From assembly GCA_025210375.1 (NCBI GenBank), contig JAOASB010000013.1, positions 62,001-126,000 on the forward strand: a DNA stretch of 64,000 nt, in the 5' to 3' direction. The first letter of the stretch is position 1, and the number at the start of each line of letters is the position of its first letter. Position numbers and translations under genes: made by a program. The notes below the pieces were generated by a model. It was not told the origin of the DNA, did no database searches, and saw only the letters and a program-made list of their open reading frames with translations. The stretch is from Maledivibacter sp. (GTDB lineage: Bacteria > Bacillota > Clostridia > Peptostreptococcales > Caminicellaceae). Shown one piece after another: positions 10,701 to 21,300 of the stretch.

Positions 10701-11768
10701 ATCATTAAATTTTAGTTTATCGAAAATATACTCGTTCCATAAAAATTCTTGTCTAAAATACGAAAGATTACTTGAATCTGATCTTGATGAAATTACTAAC
10801 CCCTTCACATCATTTCGCTTTGATAATTGCTTAATTGAATGGAGTATCTTACTAGCATCATAATATGGTACTTCGTCTAAACCATCAAATAGGTAAAAAT
10901 ATTTATTTCTTTCATTTCTATAGGATAAATCATAATCAGTCAATCTTTCTCTAATCAGATTTTCAATATTACCATTTATACACTCTCTTAACCTTATAAA
11001 TACTGGAATGCATACACATTCATCCTTCTTAGGCTTCTCAAAATAGAATGCATTAAATTTATCTGAAAAATCTTTGTAAAGTTTCTTCATTGCAACAGAT
11101 TTTCCAGTTCCCGCTGCACCTAATATTACTGCAAATTTATCTTTCGTCAAATTTGATATTAAGTCTTCTACAGTCCTTCCATTTGTAAAACTTAAATTTA
11201 GAAATTCATCTGATTGTAAAAAGGTATTATCTTCAATTGAAATAGCATCTCTTATAAATTCCCATTCTCTTGAATCGGAAAAATACATTTTATATAGATC
11301 TAGATTACTAGATTCTTTAACCATGTCTAGTATATTATCAGCTTGTAACCACTTGATCTCTATGTTATTTTTTTTAGCAATACGTGCTATATCTATTCTT
11401 GGCGTATCAGATCCCGAAAGTATCTCCTCATCAGTACAGACATGGCTTAATTCGGCATTTGTGTAAATATAAATAACATCTAATTTTCCTTTAAAATACT
11501 TCACTGCTTTTTTTAGTGACTTTCTAACCTGACGATATTTCGTGTCATTACTTTCACTTATAAAGAATTTGCACTGTGCTCCATACCATTTCTTTTCATC
11601 TTTATCCTCGACAGGTTGAAATTCTAATCCCGCCTCATTTATATTATAACTGTATTCATATGCTGTCTTTTTTCTATCTCGAAGAAAGAGAACTCTACAC
11701 ATGTCTTCAAAAGCTTTGGTTCTATCTTTATTTTTCCTATTAAAATCATACCAATCAGCTCTTACCAA
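7707..11768 (-). CDS. NACHT-type STAND NTPase with N-terminal PD-(D/E)XK-like nuclease, probable anti-phage protein
   Basis: 1353 residues. The first 150 look like an Mrr/restriction-type nuclease: E21 in FEDM, E49 in AGLEF, and Q65-x-K67 in GAQCKFF. A NACHT-type NTPase follows, with Walker A GAAGTGKS at 217-224 and Walker B FDGLDE at 294-299. The remaining ~900 residues are helical, repeat-like sequence without a known motif, presumably the sensor. Nuclease-NTPase-repeat architecture is that of Avs and bNACHT anti-phage proteins, which degrade DNA after sensing phage proteins. The likely start is TTG at 11768, 10 nt after AAAGGAG; a TATAAT box lies at 11826-11831. It appears to stand alone as cargo beside the oriT candidate. 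The exact Avs or bNACHT class is not determinable here. Confidence 0.85.
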   Translation of the reverse strand: MVRADWYDFNRKNKDRTKAFEDMCRVLFLRDRKKTAYEYSYNINEAGLEFQPVEDKDEKKWYGAQCKFFISESNDTKYRQVRKSLKKAVKYFKGKLDVIYIYTNAELSHVCTDEEILSGSDTPRIDIARIAKKNNIEIKWLQADNILDMVKESSNLDLYKMYFSDSREWEFIRDAISIEDNTFLQSDEFLNLSFTNGRTVEDLISNLTKDKFAVILGAAGTGKSVAMKKLYKDFSDKFNAFYFEKPKKDECVCIPVFIRLRECINGNIENLIRERLTDYDLSYRNERNKYFYLFDGLDEVPYYDASKILHSIKQLSKRNDVKGLVISSRSDSSNLSYFRQEFLWNEYIFDKLKFNDIEKYFDSKNNDIKKKKLKNLENGKLISEIDDIFSANILWENIEDVDFTTSKIEIIELAIFYWIRTYSKLRELSLLQPKQEKICEICQEISFQMQKKLSYSISLDKAQEIIKQNFGVKSPSDINTIIEALTDLFFEASYYEGTKTNMSFRHKRFQEFFLYQKIEKEYYDRPEILRELKLFSNRDFMINIFLRTSLKRSELNRNTYKCLSLRLLEGYLGSYYISKEYRDDLIGRNKSYMYVEPHYSYSNTFLYLLSTYKEQELEFLLSNDNLNIGDAITEENFPDFAEVYHRTNGVDISPFVKQKFSIETVKVNHENIGRLCYYLYNIKNEGMNDIYKKLLSESKLTDSNVKHMDYVANDNKLEHSFIRTSLEFELKYLSTLVENMDIYMLEVLSYNLVEHQYINILLQKTDEAIEFREKLIYRIEDKDEKYYTNTLAIYTLLSDEDKYQEKLKKAFNEANQRNYPSWSRHIELHILLAILQKDNCRYKLSEFELGVEITRIAYNNYHDTRKILDEWLEVIKPYNFIYNGWLRYYHSHMLGVFISKLNFDPLQVKKFLRELLNYESIIYIQTVLFTIYKSNKNLFEKVANKGLLDKILKDTLRDDIDEYNSQSESIFQLAVMYDSVDIDKKYELLIYGIDNSMVRPAYRAEQLVSRALPECLYLAHQSFWYDADIMEKKCHQLYNVLETINKTSDNAGSMEHLKWVIEKCNIESEFLQRYLYNVSAYSPYSDGEIFEYDMDCINIENIEEYYACRVNDAPYKSIQFWRDLVEIEYSLDSKLTKLYDTFSKMNYPSYFGNEFVQYCHFPTAVLYEKEETREAIVQYIINQGGTYGIYNMIRVFFIIGEMNEGIHYIEHLIKFSELLISNSNYVYEKEGNIIEAIRGEWNVDESQNEAISNLNPNIKISWNDYDEREAFQEDWATCHPDKSAYRYDYKLFVDGNIRRRFSLVWVDGFRAVLPIPKLGTNIVRREEYLMSKIFNRNIEELNSYMRRSNLIVQ

Positions 11769-11868
11769 AATCTATTTACTCCTTTCTAAATTATTTTTCA
11801 AAACTCAACTCCTTATATATTACATATTATACCATGTTGAAATAATAAAAAATAGCCTGTCAAGCAAG

Positions 11869-12180
11869 CTACTTCAACAAATTCAACCGATGCATCAAAA
11901 CAACACAATCACTATACCCACGCATATAAAAGAAATCACCCTCAAATTCCTGCACATCCCTTAAGTCCATCATATAATCTCTTATACACTGACTTTGTTC
12001 CTTAGAACACTCATCCAATGCCTTAAAAAATTGCTCTTCTCGTTCTTCTAACGAAGCAACTAATTCAGCATAATGAGGAATTCTTTCTAGCATATTTGCT
12101 CTTGTTGAATCCTTCATTGACTGAGTGAGCTGACACAAAGCATCCATAATATCCATTACATCGTTTATGTAACCTGACAT
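11869..12180 (-). CDS. small ICE protein, paralogue of the next gene (DUF6809-like)
   Basis: About 103 residues from an ATG at 12180 behind AGGAGAGG. All helical and charged, ending in an FFYMRGYSDCVVLMHRL motif. The neighbouring gene at 12222-12533 encodes a clear paralogue (FYLRGYRDCIALLHRF), so this is a tandem duplication. Both resemble the DUF6809-like protein at 41982-42254, which also ends in an aromatic-x-x-G motif followed by a helix. No function is known to me; these proteins recur in Firmicute ICEs. Confidence 0.7.
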   Translation of the reverse strand: MSGYINDVMDIMDALCQLTQSMKDSTRANMLERIPHYAELVASLEEREEQFFKALDECSKEQSQCIRDYMMDLRDVQEFEGDFFYMRGYSDCVVLMHRLNLLK

Positions 12181-12221
12181 ACACACCTCTCCTTTTCCTC
12201 AAATAAACAAATGAAGCAATA

Positions 12222-12533
12222 CTATTTAAATAGATTAAATCGATGTAATAACGCAATACAATCCCTATATCCACGCAAATAGAAGTGATCGCCTTCATCA
12301 CTGTGTTTATCCATCATATCCACAATGTATCCTTGTATCACTTTTCTCCGCTCCATTGGACACTCCTCCATGATTACACGATAACGTTCTTTCTTTTCGT
12401 TTAAGGATGTAACTTTTTCTATATAGTCTGAATTATGTTCTATCATCTCTTGCTTTGTTACATCTTTTAAAACCTGTGCAAAATCACATATAGCATCCAA
12501 AACATCAACTTTCTTTTCATTACAAATAGGCAT
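12222..12533 (-). CDS. small ICE protein, tandem paralogue (DUF6809-like)
   Basis: About 103 residues from an ATG at 12533 with AGGAGG 8 nt upstream; a GTG at 12539 is a poorer alternative. It shares with the gene downstream the layout of an N-terminal helix with an [IM]DA[IL]C motif, a SLxExxE central helix and a C-terminal DHFYLRGYRDC segment. Separated from its paralogue by about 40 nt and on the same strand, so probably one transcript. Function unknown. Confidence 0.7.
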   Translation of the reverse strand: MPICNEKKVDVLDAICDFAQVLKDVTKQEMIEHNSDYIEKVTSLNEKKERYRVIMEECPMERRKVIQGYIVDMMDKHSDEGDHFYLRGYRDCIALLHRFNLFK

Positions 12534-12605
12534 GTTCACCCCCTCCTTTTCTACTCTAAGAATAGATGAGTGGGGGCTTTAATGTCTAGAAATCATCACA
12601 ATAAT

Positions 12606-13433
12606 TTACATTTCTACGCCTTCCTCTTGTCCCGCAACATATTCTTCTGAAGGGTATTGTTGCATCATCGCTTGGTAGTGCTGTTTGTAAACCTCTTGGT
12701 TCTGACCTTCTGGTGTTTGTGGCTTTTCAGTTGTGCTAATTTCATCTGTTTCTTTATCGACACTCTTTTCAACAGGCTGACTATTTTCCTTTTCATCAGT
12801 TATTTTCTTGAAGAGGTTTTTTTTTAAGGATTCAATATTTTTTCTTGATATCTCTGCTTTGCCTTCTTCATAGACCTTTCTTATGCCTTCTATCTCCTTA
12901 GCTCCCCTAACTCTTCCATTATCTTGTTTGATACACTTAGTTAGTAAATCGAGGGGCAATTCATTCTCCAGTCCAATTCGTACCTCCCGCATTTGTTGTG
13001 GCGTTAGATAAGACTGATTGATAAGAAACTCTACTTGCTTTTTATTTAATCCAAGTTCAAAGCCTTTTCGTATTTCCATCATCTGCTCTGGCAATAAAGT
13101 TGGCTTAGCATACATCTCAACTTGAGCATTGCTAAGATTCCCCTCAAGCCCTAGACGAACCTCCTTCATTTGCATGTGGGTTAGTGTAGGCTTATTGGCA
13201 TAAAGTGCAACTTGTAACTTGCTTAGTCCACTTTCCATGCCTGTTCTAATCTCTTTCATTTGCTTGTCATTTAAAATATCATGGGCATACATTTTAACCT
13301 GTGATGTGGCAAGTCCCGCCCTCAAGCCTTCCATGACTTCACCGTACTGAATTTTATTAAGTTCATTACATGCTAGTTCTTTTAAGCTCTTTCGATAACG
13401 TAACTTTTCCCATAAATCTTTTATAACACCCAT
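12606..13433 (-). CDS. helical-repeat protein of conjugative elements
   Basis: 275 residues. From about residue 30 to 165 there are four to five copies of a roughly 31-residue unit with the pattern QMxEIRxGLExGLxxxQVxxYA, followed by a charged, probably disordered tail rich in Glu, Gln and Pro. The repeat resembles a tandem two-helix unit and would suit protein-protein contact. It is in the ICE DNA-processing operon, 13 nt after the TOPRIM gene, behind GGAGG. Such proteins are common beside the TOPRIM/DUF3991 gene in Clostridia ICEs, but their role is unknown. Confidence 0.72.
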   Translation of the reverse strand: MGVIKDLWEKLRYRKSLKELACNELNKIQYGEVMEGLRAGLATSQVKMYAHDILNDKQMKEIRTGMESGLSKLQVALYANKPTLTHMQMKEVRLGLEGNLSNAQVEMYAKPTLLPEQMMEIRKGFELGLNKKQVEFLINQSYLTPQQMREVRIGLENELPLDLLTKCIKQDNGRVRGAKEIEGIRKVYEEGKAEISRKNIESLKKNLFKKITDEKENSQPVEKSVDKETDEISTTEKPQTPEGQNQEVYKQHYQAMMQQYPSEEYVAGQEEGVEM

Positions 13434-13446
13434 CTTAGTCCTCCTT

Positions 13447-14403
13447 TCACATGGCGATTTCTTCGCCTTTTCCTTGTTCTAAATCTTGCTTCTTGTCAAG
13501 CACTTTATTTTTATGAAACTGTATTAAGTCTTCATTGAAATCCTTGTTCTCTGGAACATGTTTTGTGATATAAAATCTATCCCCGTAACGTTCTCTGATT
13601 TGTTGTGAAAAAAAATGACCCTCATCGTCATTGTCTAGACAGAGGATCATCTTCTTGATGTTTGGATATTTACTTGTGTAATAATCAATGGGCAGATAGG
13701 ATGTACCACCCATTGATAGCATATGGTGTTTAATAGGGTTTACATTGTGAAGCTTTATTAAGCTTAAATAGCTCATTAAATCAATGGCACTTTCAAAAAC
13801 AACAAGCGTATCATTACTGCCCTTTCTATGAAAGGGATATGTTTTATCTGAACCCCATAGGTCTTTCCTAAATCTTTTACTACCTGTTCCTCTAAGGCTA
13901 ATAAATTGTGGCTGCTTTTCTTCATCATATCCTACAAAGACACAGTTTTTTCTTTCATCTTCATAAAGTTGCTTGTTCTTCACAAATTCTTGGACAACAG
14001 AACTATCTATCTTTCTTGTTTTAATGAGGTAGGCAAATATATGTTTATAGGTACTATTTTTCTTTGGTGGTATGAGTTCACCTTTTTCATCAATATCCTT
14101 TGGTGGTGGTTCAATAAAAGGTAGTTCATCATGGGTAATGCCTAATAGTTCTTTAACAGACTCTACCCATGTTTTGCCTTCAAGTTCCATGAGAAATTGT
14201 ATTGCACCGCCACCTTTACCATGAGAAAACCAGTTCCACTTGCTACCATCTGCTTTGATGTATAGTCCGCCGTAATGTGGAATCTTGTACGATCTTGGCG
14301 TCACTTTTTTAATGTCATATCCTCTACTACTGGCTAGGGCAACAATGTTAATGCCACTGGCTTCTCTAATCTGTTCATCGGTAAATCGCTTTTCTTTATA
14401 CAT
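13447..14403 (-). CDS. DUF3991/TOPRIM domain protein, primase-like
   Basis: 318 residues. The N-terminal part carries a DUF3991-like segment with DGSKWNWFSHGKGGGAIQFL at about 52-71, reminiscent of the zinc-binding region of DnaG but without its cysteines. The C-terminal TOPRIM domain has the acidic motifs VVFESAIDLMSY and LCLDNDDEGHFF. Such proteins are thought to prime or process the transferred strand. It lies between the RadC-like gene and the repeat protein, all leftward with short gaps, as in related ICEs. A catalytic primase role is inferred. Confidence 0.85.
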   Translation of the reverse strand: MYKEKRFTDEQIREASGINIVALASSRGYDIKKVTPRSYKIPHYGGLYIKADGSKWNWFSHGKGGGAIQFLMELEGKTWVESVKELLGITHDELPFIEPPPKDIDEKGELIPPKKNSTYKHIFAYLIKTRKIDSSVVQEFVKNKQLYEDERKNCVFVGYDEEKQPQFISLRGTGSKRFRKDLWGSDKTYPFHRKGSNDTLVVFESAIDLMSYLSLIKLHNVNPIKHHMLSMGGTSYLPIDYYTSKYPNIKKMILCLDNDDEGHFFSQQIRERYGDRFYITKHVPENKDFNEDLIQFHKNKVLDKKQDLEQGKGEEIAM

Positions 14404-14414
14404 GGCTCACCACC

Positions 14415-15131
14415 TTACAGTTCCAACTCATCTTCATCATCTATTGTCACAAGGTTTTCTTCACAAACAGATTGAAGACGAATTGGCTCATAGCTTGATT
14501 TATTTAATACATGCTTTGGTAGACACCCTTGATTTGCCATTGATGCGTAATTGTTTCCACCAATAAGAATATGGTCGATGACCCTTATATCTAGCGGATC
14601 GAACACGTCAACGATTCTTTGAGTCACACTAATATCCTCACATGAGAATTTCAATGATGTACCTGGATGGTTATGAGATAAAATCATACCCGTACAATCA
14701 TTAGTCACTGCAATTTTCAAAATATCCCTTGGCTTAACAATAGCCATATCAATAGTACCCTCTGAAACAATCCTTGTTTCTATGACACTGTTACTGTTAT
14801 CTAAAAAAGCTACCATGAAATGCTCTCTATCCTTCATGCCTCGTAGTAGTGCTAAAAAATATGCACCTGCTTGGCTAGGTGTTGTGAACCTTATACGTTC
14901 TTGACTCTCTTGGAGTTTTAATGCTCCATAAGAAGCTATAAATTCATTGAGCATGTTAATCTTTTTAAGTTGTCTTTCACTTGGTTCAATAACCATTGGA
15001 TGTTCAAGGATGTTAAAGGGATTATGCTCTTTAGAATAACGCTTAATCTTTGTAATAGAAATCCCTGTTAAATCCCTGAGACTCTTATAAAAAACTTCTG
15101 AACACTCTATTCTTTTAGCCACTTCCACCAC
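14415..15131 (-). CDS. RadC-like JAB/MPN domain protein
   Basis: 238 residues. The C-terminal half is a JAB1/MPN metalloprotease-like domain with the JAMM motif H153-x-H155-P-G, S163 and D166 in SHNHPGTSLKFSCEDI, plus a DHILIG segment. This is the RadC family, frequent on mobile elements; its biochemical role there is still unclear despite the historic DNA-repair name. It overlaps the 3' end of the gene upstream by 17 nt, so the two are translationally coupled. Confidence 0.88.
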   Translation of the reverse strand: MVEVAKRIECSEVFYKSLRDLTGISITKIKRYSKEHNPFNILEHPMVIEPSERQLKKINMLNEFIASYGALKLQESQERIRFTTPSQAGAYFLALLRGMKDREHFMVAFLDNSNSVIETRIVSEGTIDMAIVKPRDILKIAVTNDCTGMILSHNHPGTSLKFSCEDISVTQRIVDVFDPLDIRVIDHILIGGNNYASMANQGCLPKHVLNKSSYEPIRLQSVCEENLVTIDDEDELEL

Positions 15132-15363
15132 CCTTTCCCTTTTGCTCAGTAACCATATTCAGTACAAATTCTTCTGCAATGTTTCTAAGGTCTGTTAGCT
15201 TTGTCATAACCGGTTCTGATAAATCGAAATGCTCTAAGCTCAGTAGAAATAATCGAATACCGATTAATGCCACAACATTTTTGATTATTTCTCTTTCTTG
15301 TGGTGATGGTTCAATTAAATAATCAATAGCATCCATCAAGGTTACTCTTTTATCATCCATCAT
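15115..15363 (-). CDS. small ICE protein of unknown function
   Basis: About 82 residues from an ATG at 15363 with AAAGGAG 8 nt upstream; an in-frame ATG farther upstream lacks a ribosome site. Helical, with an IGIRLFLLSLEHF segment in the middle and a Gly/Lys-rich tail. It overlaps the RadC-like gene by 17 nt. Position between the giant methylase-helicase gene and the RadC-like gene is typical of this ICE group, but I do not recognise the family. Confidence 0.65.
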   Translation of the reverse strand: MMDDKRVTLMDAIDYLIEPSPQEREIIKNVVALIGIRLFLLSLEHFDLSEPVMTKLTDLRNIAEEFVLNMVTEQKGKGGGSG

Positions 15364-15396
15364 CTTCATCGCTCCTTTCAATAATCTAGCCATCAC

Positions 15397-18300
15397 CTAC
15401 AATGCTTCACCATCGCTATATTGCTCTACTATCGAAGCTGCTTCCTTTACATCTTCATCACCTATAATCGTATCAGCTTCCTTATTCATATCCAATAAAT
15501 GGTTCAATTCATTTTGACGTTTTAGTATGCGTTCCAGTGTTGATTGATGAGCAAATGGCTTTTCCCATTCTTCCTTTGCTTGATTCTTATTACGAGTCAA
15601 TTCTTCAATGGTCATTTCATGCTTTTCGATTCTCTTTTCAAAAGCTTCAAGGGTATTTTCTAACTTAATCATGTTGCCGTGAGGACTATCAGAGAATCCA
15701 ATGAAATAGGTCTTACTGCCATGTAAGGTCATACCTTGTTCCATATGAAAAGGACTCTTGGTAATAGATAACTCAAAGCCTTTTAGATTACCAACAGTAC
15801 GAGTCTCACCATCTTTCATGCCATTAAGAAGTGCTAACATGTATGTACCTGCCTTTTCTCTTTCATGAAAGACTTTACCTTCAATGGTTACTTTGAACTC
15901 TGTGGATGTATCCATATCCCTTTTCTCAATATCCTTTACAATACATTCAATGGCTTCTTCATGTCTTTTGATTTCCTGTGGATACCGATAGAGAAACCGA
16001 TCTTCAAGAGAATACTTGTTACTGTCATAAGCACCTTTTAAAAGGGTTAACCTAGAAACTTCATTATCCACTTCCATCTTTTCTTTAATCAAAGGATTAC
16101 CTGTGGCAATGGCTTTTACCTCAGCATAAGACAATACGGTTTCATCAATATCCTCAGCACTTCTTGATACCGATTTAGAAGTCATAATCTGAGATATAAA
16201 TCGCTGTTTATTCTCCACCAGTTGCCAGAGGTAAGAATCAAAAGTAGATTTGGTTACATACTTATAAATGTTTACTTCCTCATTTTCATTTCCCTGACGA
16301 ATTATGCGACCTTCTCGTTGCTCTAAACTTGATGGTTTCCAAGGGCAATCAAGGTGGTGGAGAGCCACAAGCTTTGATTGAATGTTCGTTCCTGTTCCCA
16401 TTTTAGGTGTTGAACCAATGATGATTCGCTTATTGCCACTACGCATGTCAGCAAATAGACTTTCTCTTTGGTGGTCACTCTTTGCATCATGTATAAAACA
16501 AATTTCCTCAGCAGGGACGCCTTTCTTAATCAGTTCTTCTTTTATATAGGGATATACTGAAAAACGCCCATCACTTGTGGGCGTTCCTGTATCAGAGAAG
16601 ATAATCTGTGTTCCTTTTATTTCACTGCTCTCCATGTATTCTTGAAAAACAGCTTCTATACAACGATTAACTTTGGAATCAGGGTCATTTGGTGCTTCTG
16701 AATCAAGGGTTCTTGGATCAAGTCCTAGAAGCCTTGCTTCATTGGTCACCTTCAACATGTTATCTATTCTTGGGTCAGCACCGCCCCTTATATGTTCTGC
16801 CCGTTCTGCAAAGGATGCCATCATTTCATCAATGTAATCATTACTCTCAGCTACTATGACCTTGGACTTGCCACCCTTTAATTTAGGCACTGGAAGATTG
16901 AGCATATCTGCCGTCTGTATGTCCGCCACATTCTTAAACATGGTCATAAGTTCAGGTAGATTAGTAAACTTAGCAAATCGATTCTTAATGCGATAGCCAG
17001 TTCCTTCTGGGGCAAGTTCTAAAGCTGATACTACCTCTCCAAACTGTGCTGCCCAACTATCAAAATGCTTTAATCCTCGGCTTTCCAGTTCCTTATTTTG
17101 AAGGTAGCGTTGCATAACAAATAATTCTGTCATGGAGTTACTGATGGGCGTTCCTGTAGCAAATACAACACCTTTTTCACCGCCATTTACCTCTTGAATA
17201 TATTGAGTCTTCATAAGCATATCACTAGCTTTCTTAGCTTTTGATTGTCCTACCCCACCTACATTACGCATCTTAGAAAAGACTGCACAATTCTTATAAT
17301 AATGGGCTTCGTCCAAATAAATAGCGTCCACACCCAACTCCTCAAAATTAATCACATTATCCTTTGGAGTATCATGTAAACGCTTAAGTTCAACTTCTAA
17401 CTTTTTCTTTTCTGCTTCCATCTGTTTTACTGACCAGTTCTGACCTTTTTCTGACTTGGACTGGTCAATACCATGAATCAGATCATTAATCTGTTTGTGT
17501 ATCATATGTTCTTGTCGTTCGATGGATACGGGGATTCTCTCGAACTGGCTATGACCGATAACAATGGCATCATAACTGCCTGTAGCAATTCTTGATACAA
17601 ACCGTTGCCTATTCTTCTTTTCAAAATCCTTCTTGGTGGTCACTAATACATTGGCATTGGGATAAAGCCTTAAAAACTCTGATCCAAAATCTTGTGTGAT
17701 ATGATTAGGCACTACGAAGATAGCTTTTTTAAGTATCCCCATACGTTTCTGTTCCATACAAGAGGCAATCATCTCAAAGGTCTTCCCTGCCCCTACCGTA
17801 TGTGCCAGTAAGGTATTGCCACCATAAATGGTTCTCGCAATTGCATTGACTTGATGGGGTCTTAGTTTAATATCGGGATTCATTTCAGGGAAGGTTAAAT
17901 GACTACCATCATATTCCCTTAATCTAATGTTATTAAAGTTTTGATTATAGAAATCCACATACTTCTTACGACGTTCAGGAGCTTTGAATATCCAATCTTT
18001 GAAAGCTTGCTTTACAAGACTTTGCTTTTCCCTTGCGAGCATAGTCTCTTTTTTATTTAAGACATATTTTACTTTGTCCCCTTCTTCTACTCTATCTTTC
18101 ACCGTCACATTTTTAAGATTCAAGGTATCCTCAATAATATAATAGGCATTCATACGCCTTGTACCAAAGGTTTCTTTAGCAGATACAGAGTCTCCATCTA
18201 GCCCTTTACCATTGATGGTATAAGATGTGTTGTAATTGTTGTAGGATAGACAGATTTCATCCCTTGCACCTGATCTGTTCTTATAGTAATTGGGGGTTTT

Positions 18301-21300
18301 AAGCAGTTCATAGATAAACTGTTCATAGTCATGATTTTCAATCCATGTAGTGCCAAGTCTTACGTCAATTTCACTGGCATCTAGGTCTTTGGGTTGTACT
18401 TTCTCTAAAGCTGTTACATTGCCAGAAAACAACTCAGTATTTATCTCTGCATAGACTTTAGCAAATTTCAGTTTTTCTCTCACATTACCTGATAAGTATT
18501 CATCGTATGTTTCATAACCAACATAGGGACTGTTCTCATCGTATCGTACAGGATTTAAAAAGATTTCTCCATTAAGTTCATGAACAATGTCCTCAACATC
18601 TTCATCATAAAGTTCTGCCATATAGGGTAAATCAATTTCACCTTTTTCATTTAAGGATACTGACAAAGCATCTCTTGCCGTATCAACAGAAGTAATCTTC
18701 TGACTAGGCTTAATGGTTTGTTTGGTAAAGATATCTGCCTTGGTGATTTTTTTATCTTCATCCATAACCTCTAATGAACAAAGTAGAGGATAATCGTTGT
18801 CTTCTCTAAAGGCTTGCATATTCATTTTTGATGAGATTGCCTTATACTTTTTTACAAAAGCATCATACTTGGTATTAAGGATTTGTTGTTTCTCTTTTAG
18901 AGCATCAAGGGTGCAACCTTCTACTTGCATGTTGATAATATCCCTTGTAATCTCTCTTAGCTCAATCATACCTTTAATACGTTCTAGCTTCTTACCTGTG
19001 ATATCTAACTTTCTCATATGGCTGTTTTCACGGTAATAGAGAATACTATCTAAGTAGGCATAGGTATAATTCTTTACATTAGGATTTGCAGGTATTAAAC
19101 CGTCTTCCTCTTCATCTTCACCGACTTCTCTTACATAAGGCTTGATTGACCCCCTAATAGACCTAACAGCCCCATTTAATCCTTCTTCAAGGTTAAAGGT
19201 TTCATCCTGAATCATACAGGTGGTATAACGACTGTCTTCACCATACATCCTTGTATCAAAGACCATCTCACCTAAACACATATGAGGGTTGTCTAGGAAG
19301 TATTGATTCATAGGTACGCCATTTTCATTCTCTCCTACCTCAAGCCAACTTGGATTCTTTACCGATAACCGCTCACGCTTTTGCAAGAACAAAATATCTG
19401 TGGTTACATCTGTTCCAGCCACTTCTTTAAATGCTGTATTAGGTAAACGAATAGCTCCTAGTAGTTCTGCTCTTTCTGCAATATACTTTCTTACACGGTC
19501 ATCTGCTTTATCGAGTGTCCCTTTAGATGTAACAAGAGCAATGATCCCATTTGGTCTGACTTTATCAAGGGTTTTGGCAATAAAATAATCGTGAATGAGA
19601 AAATTATGTTTGTTGTACTGCCTGTCATAGACCTTGTAATTTCCAAAGGGGATATTACCAATGGCTACATCAAAGAAATTATCTTTCATATTTGCCTTTT
19701 CATAACCATCAATTGTGATATTGGCATTTTGATAAAGTTGCTTCGCTATACGACCTGATAGATCATCTAGTTCCACCCCATAGAGTTTGGAATCTGTCAT
19801 GTTATCAGGTAAATGGGAGAAGAAATTACCTATACCCATACTCGGTTCTAAAATGCTACCACCAGTAAAACCTAACTGATCCAAGACTTGAAACATGGTA
19901 TTAATAACTACAGGAGATGTGTAATGGGCATTTGGTGTAGATTCTCTGGCACTACTGTACTCATCTGGAGACAACAACTGCTTTAATTCTTGGTATTCAT
20001 TTGCCCATGAACTATTATGGCTATCAAAAGCACTGGCAAGTCCACCCCATCCACTGTATTTAGCTAAGATGCTTTGCTCCTCAGCAGTAGCAAGGCGATT
20101 TTCTTCTTCAATAACACGTAATGTCTTGATGGCTTCAATGTTCTGTTTATACTTGGTCTTTGCACCACCAATTCCGATACCATCTTCAGGTTTGTAACTG
20201 TAATTGATTTTGGCGATTATATTTTCTGTTTCTACGGCATCCTTAGTAGCATCTGTGAGTTCATCTTCCTTAACTACTTTGCCATCAAGATCATTTGATG
20301 ATTCAATTGGTGAAGATGGCTCTTCATTATGTGGTTCAATAACATTTTCTATATCTGAATTCCTTTGAGCATCCGTTTTTGAAATTTCTACATCTTCACT
20401 GATTTCACTGTTCATTAGAAATGTATTATTATAAACCATTGTTTCAATATGCTTATAGGCTACTTCCCATAAATAACCGTAGGTGCTGTATGTGCCATTC
20501 TCAAGTTTAGCAAGCAAAAGATTATTGGCTGTAGTTTTGAACATATAGTTTTCATCTTCTAGCTCAAAAGTAATGTTTTTTTTCATGAGTATATCTTTTA
20601 CGGACTGAACCTTTTCATCATCTGAATCGGTACTACTCAAAATATATTCTTGGATTCGTTCCTTCTCATCATTTAAATCAGGTACATGTTGTATCACTTT
20701 TAAATGCTCATTAGGATTACTTAGAAAACCAACATTCCCATGTGATTCTTTTTCTTCAATTACTTCATCCTCTGGTATATCATTAGTGGTAACTAAATCT
20801 GTTTCAGTGGCTTTATAATTCTTAGCACTCTCAATATCTTCACCCGTATTATAAGGCTCTTTTATTTCTCCTTCTGCTGCCATTACTTCAAAGAGTTCTT
20901 CCTGCCATAAACTTTCCTTACCATTACTATCAAAGGTAATACTTTCATTGTTGTAATCTAGTAAATGTGCTTCTACTGGCATATATCCTTGAGATTCAAT
21001 ATTGCCTAACCATGTGCTTAGAAAATCATTAAGCTTTTCACTTAACTGAGGTGACCATTTGTTATCTTCCAAATAGACTTCTTGATAAATCCCTAAACTA
21101 TCTTGCTGAAAGGTTGCCGCCATAATGATTTCTCTTTCATGATCTATTATGAGTTCCATATTAGGGTCATACATCTGGTCACCGTTCTGGATAAAATAAT
21201 GTCTCATAGCAATTCGATTATAATCTAGTCGCTCAATCGTTAAGTCCATATAACCCTTAGATTTCAATTTAAGAAAACTATAACGTCCGTTGATAATACC

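Noticed and set aside
12065-12301. 78-codon minus-strand frame overlapping the two DUF6809-like genes
   Set aside because: It runs out of frame across the end of one paralogue, the spacer and the start of the other, and has no ribosome site or protein-like conservation.
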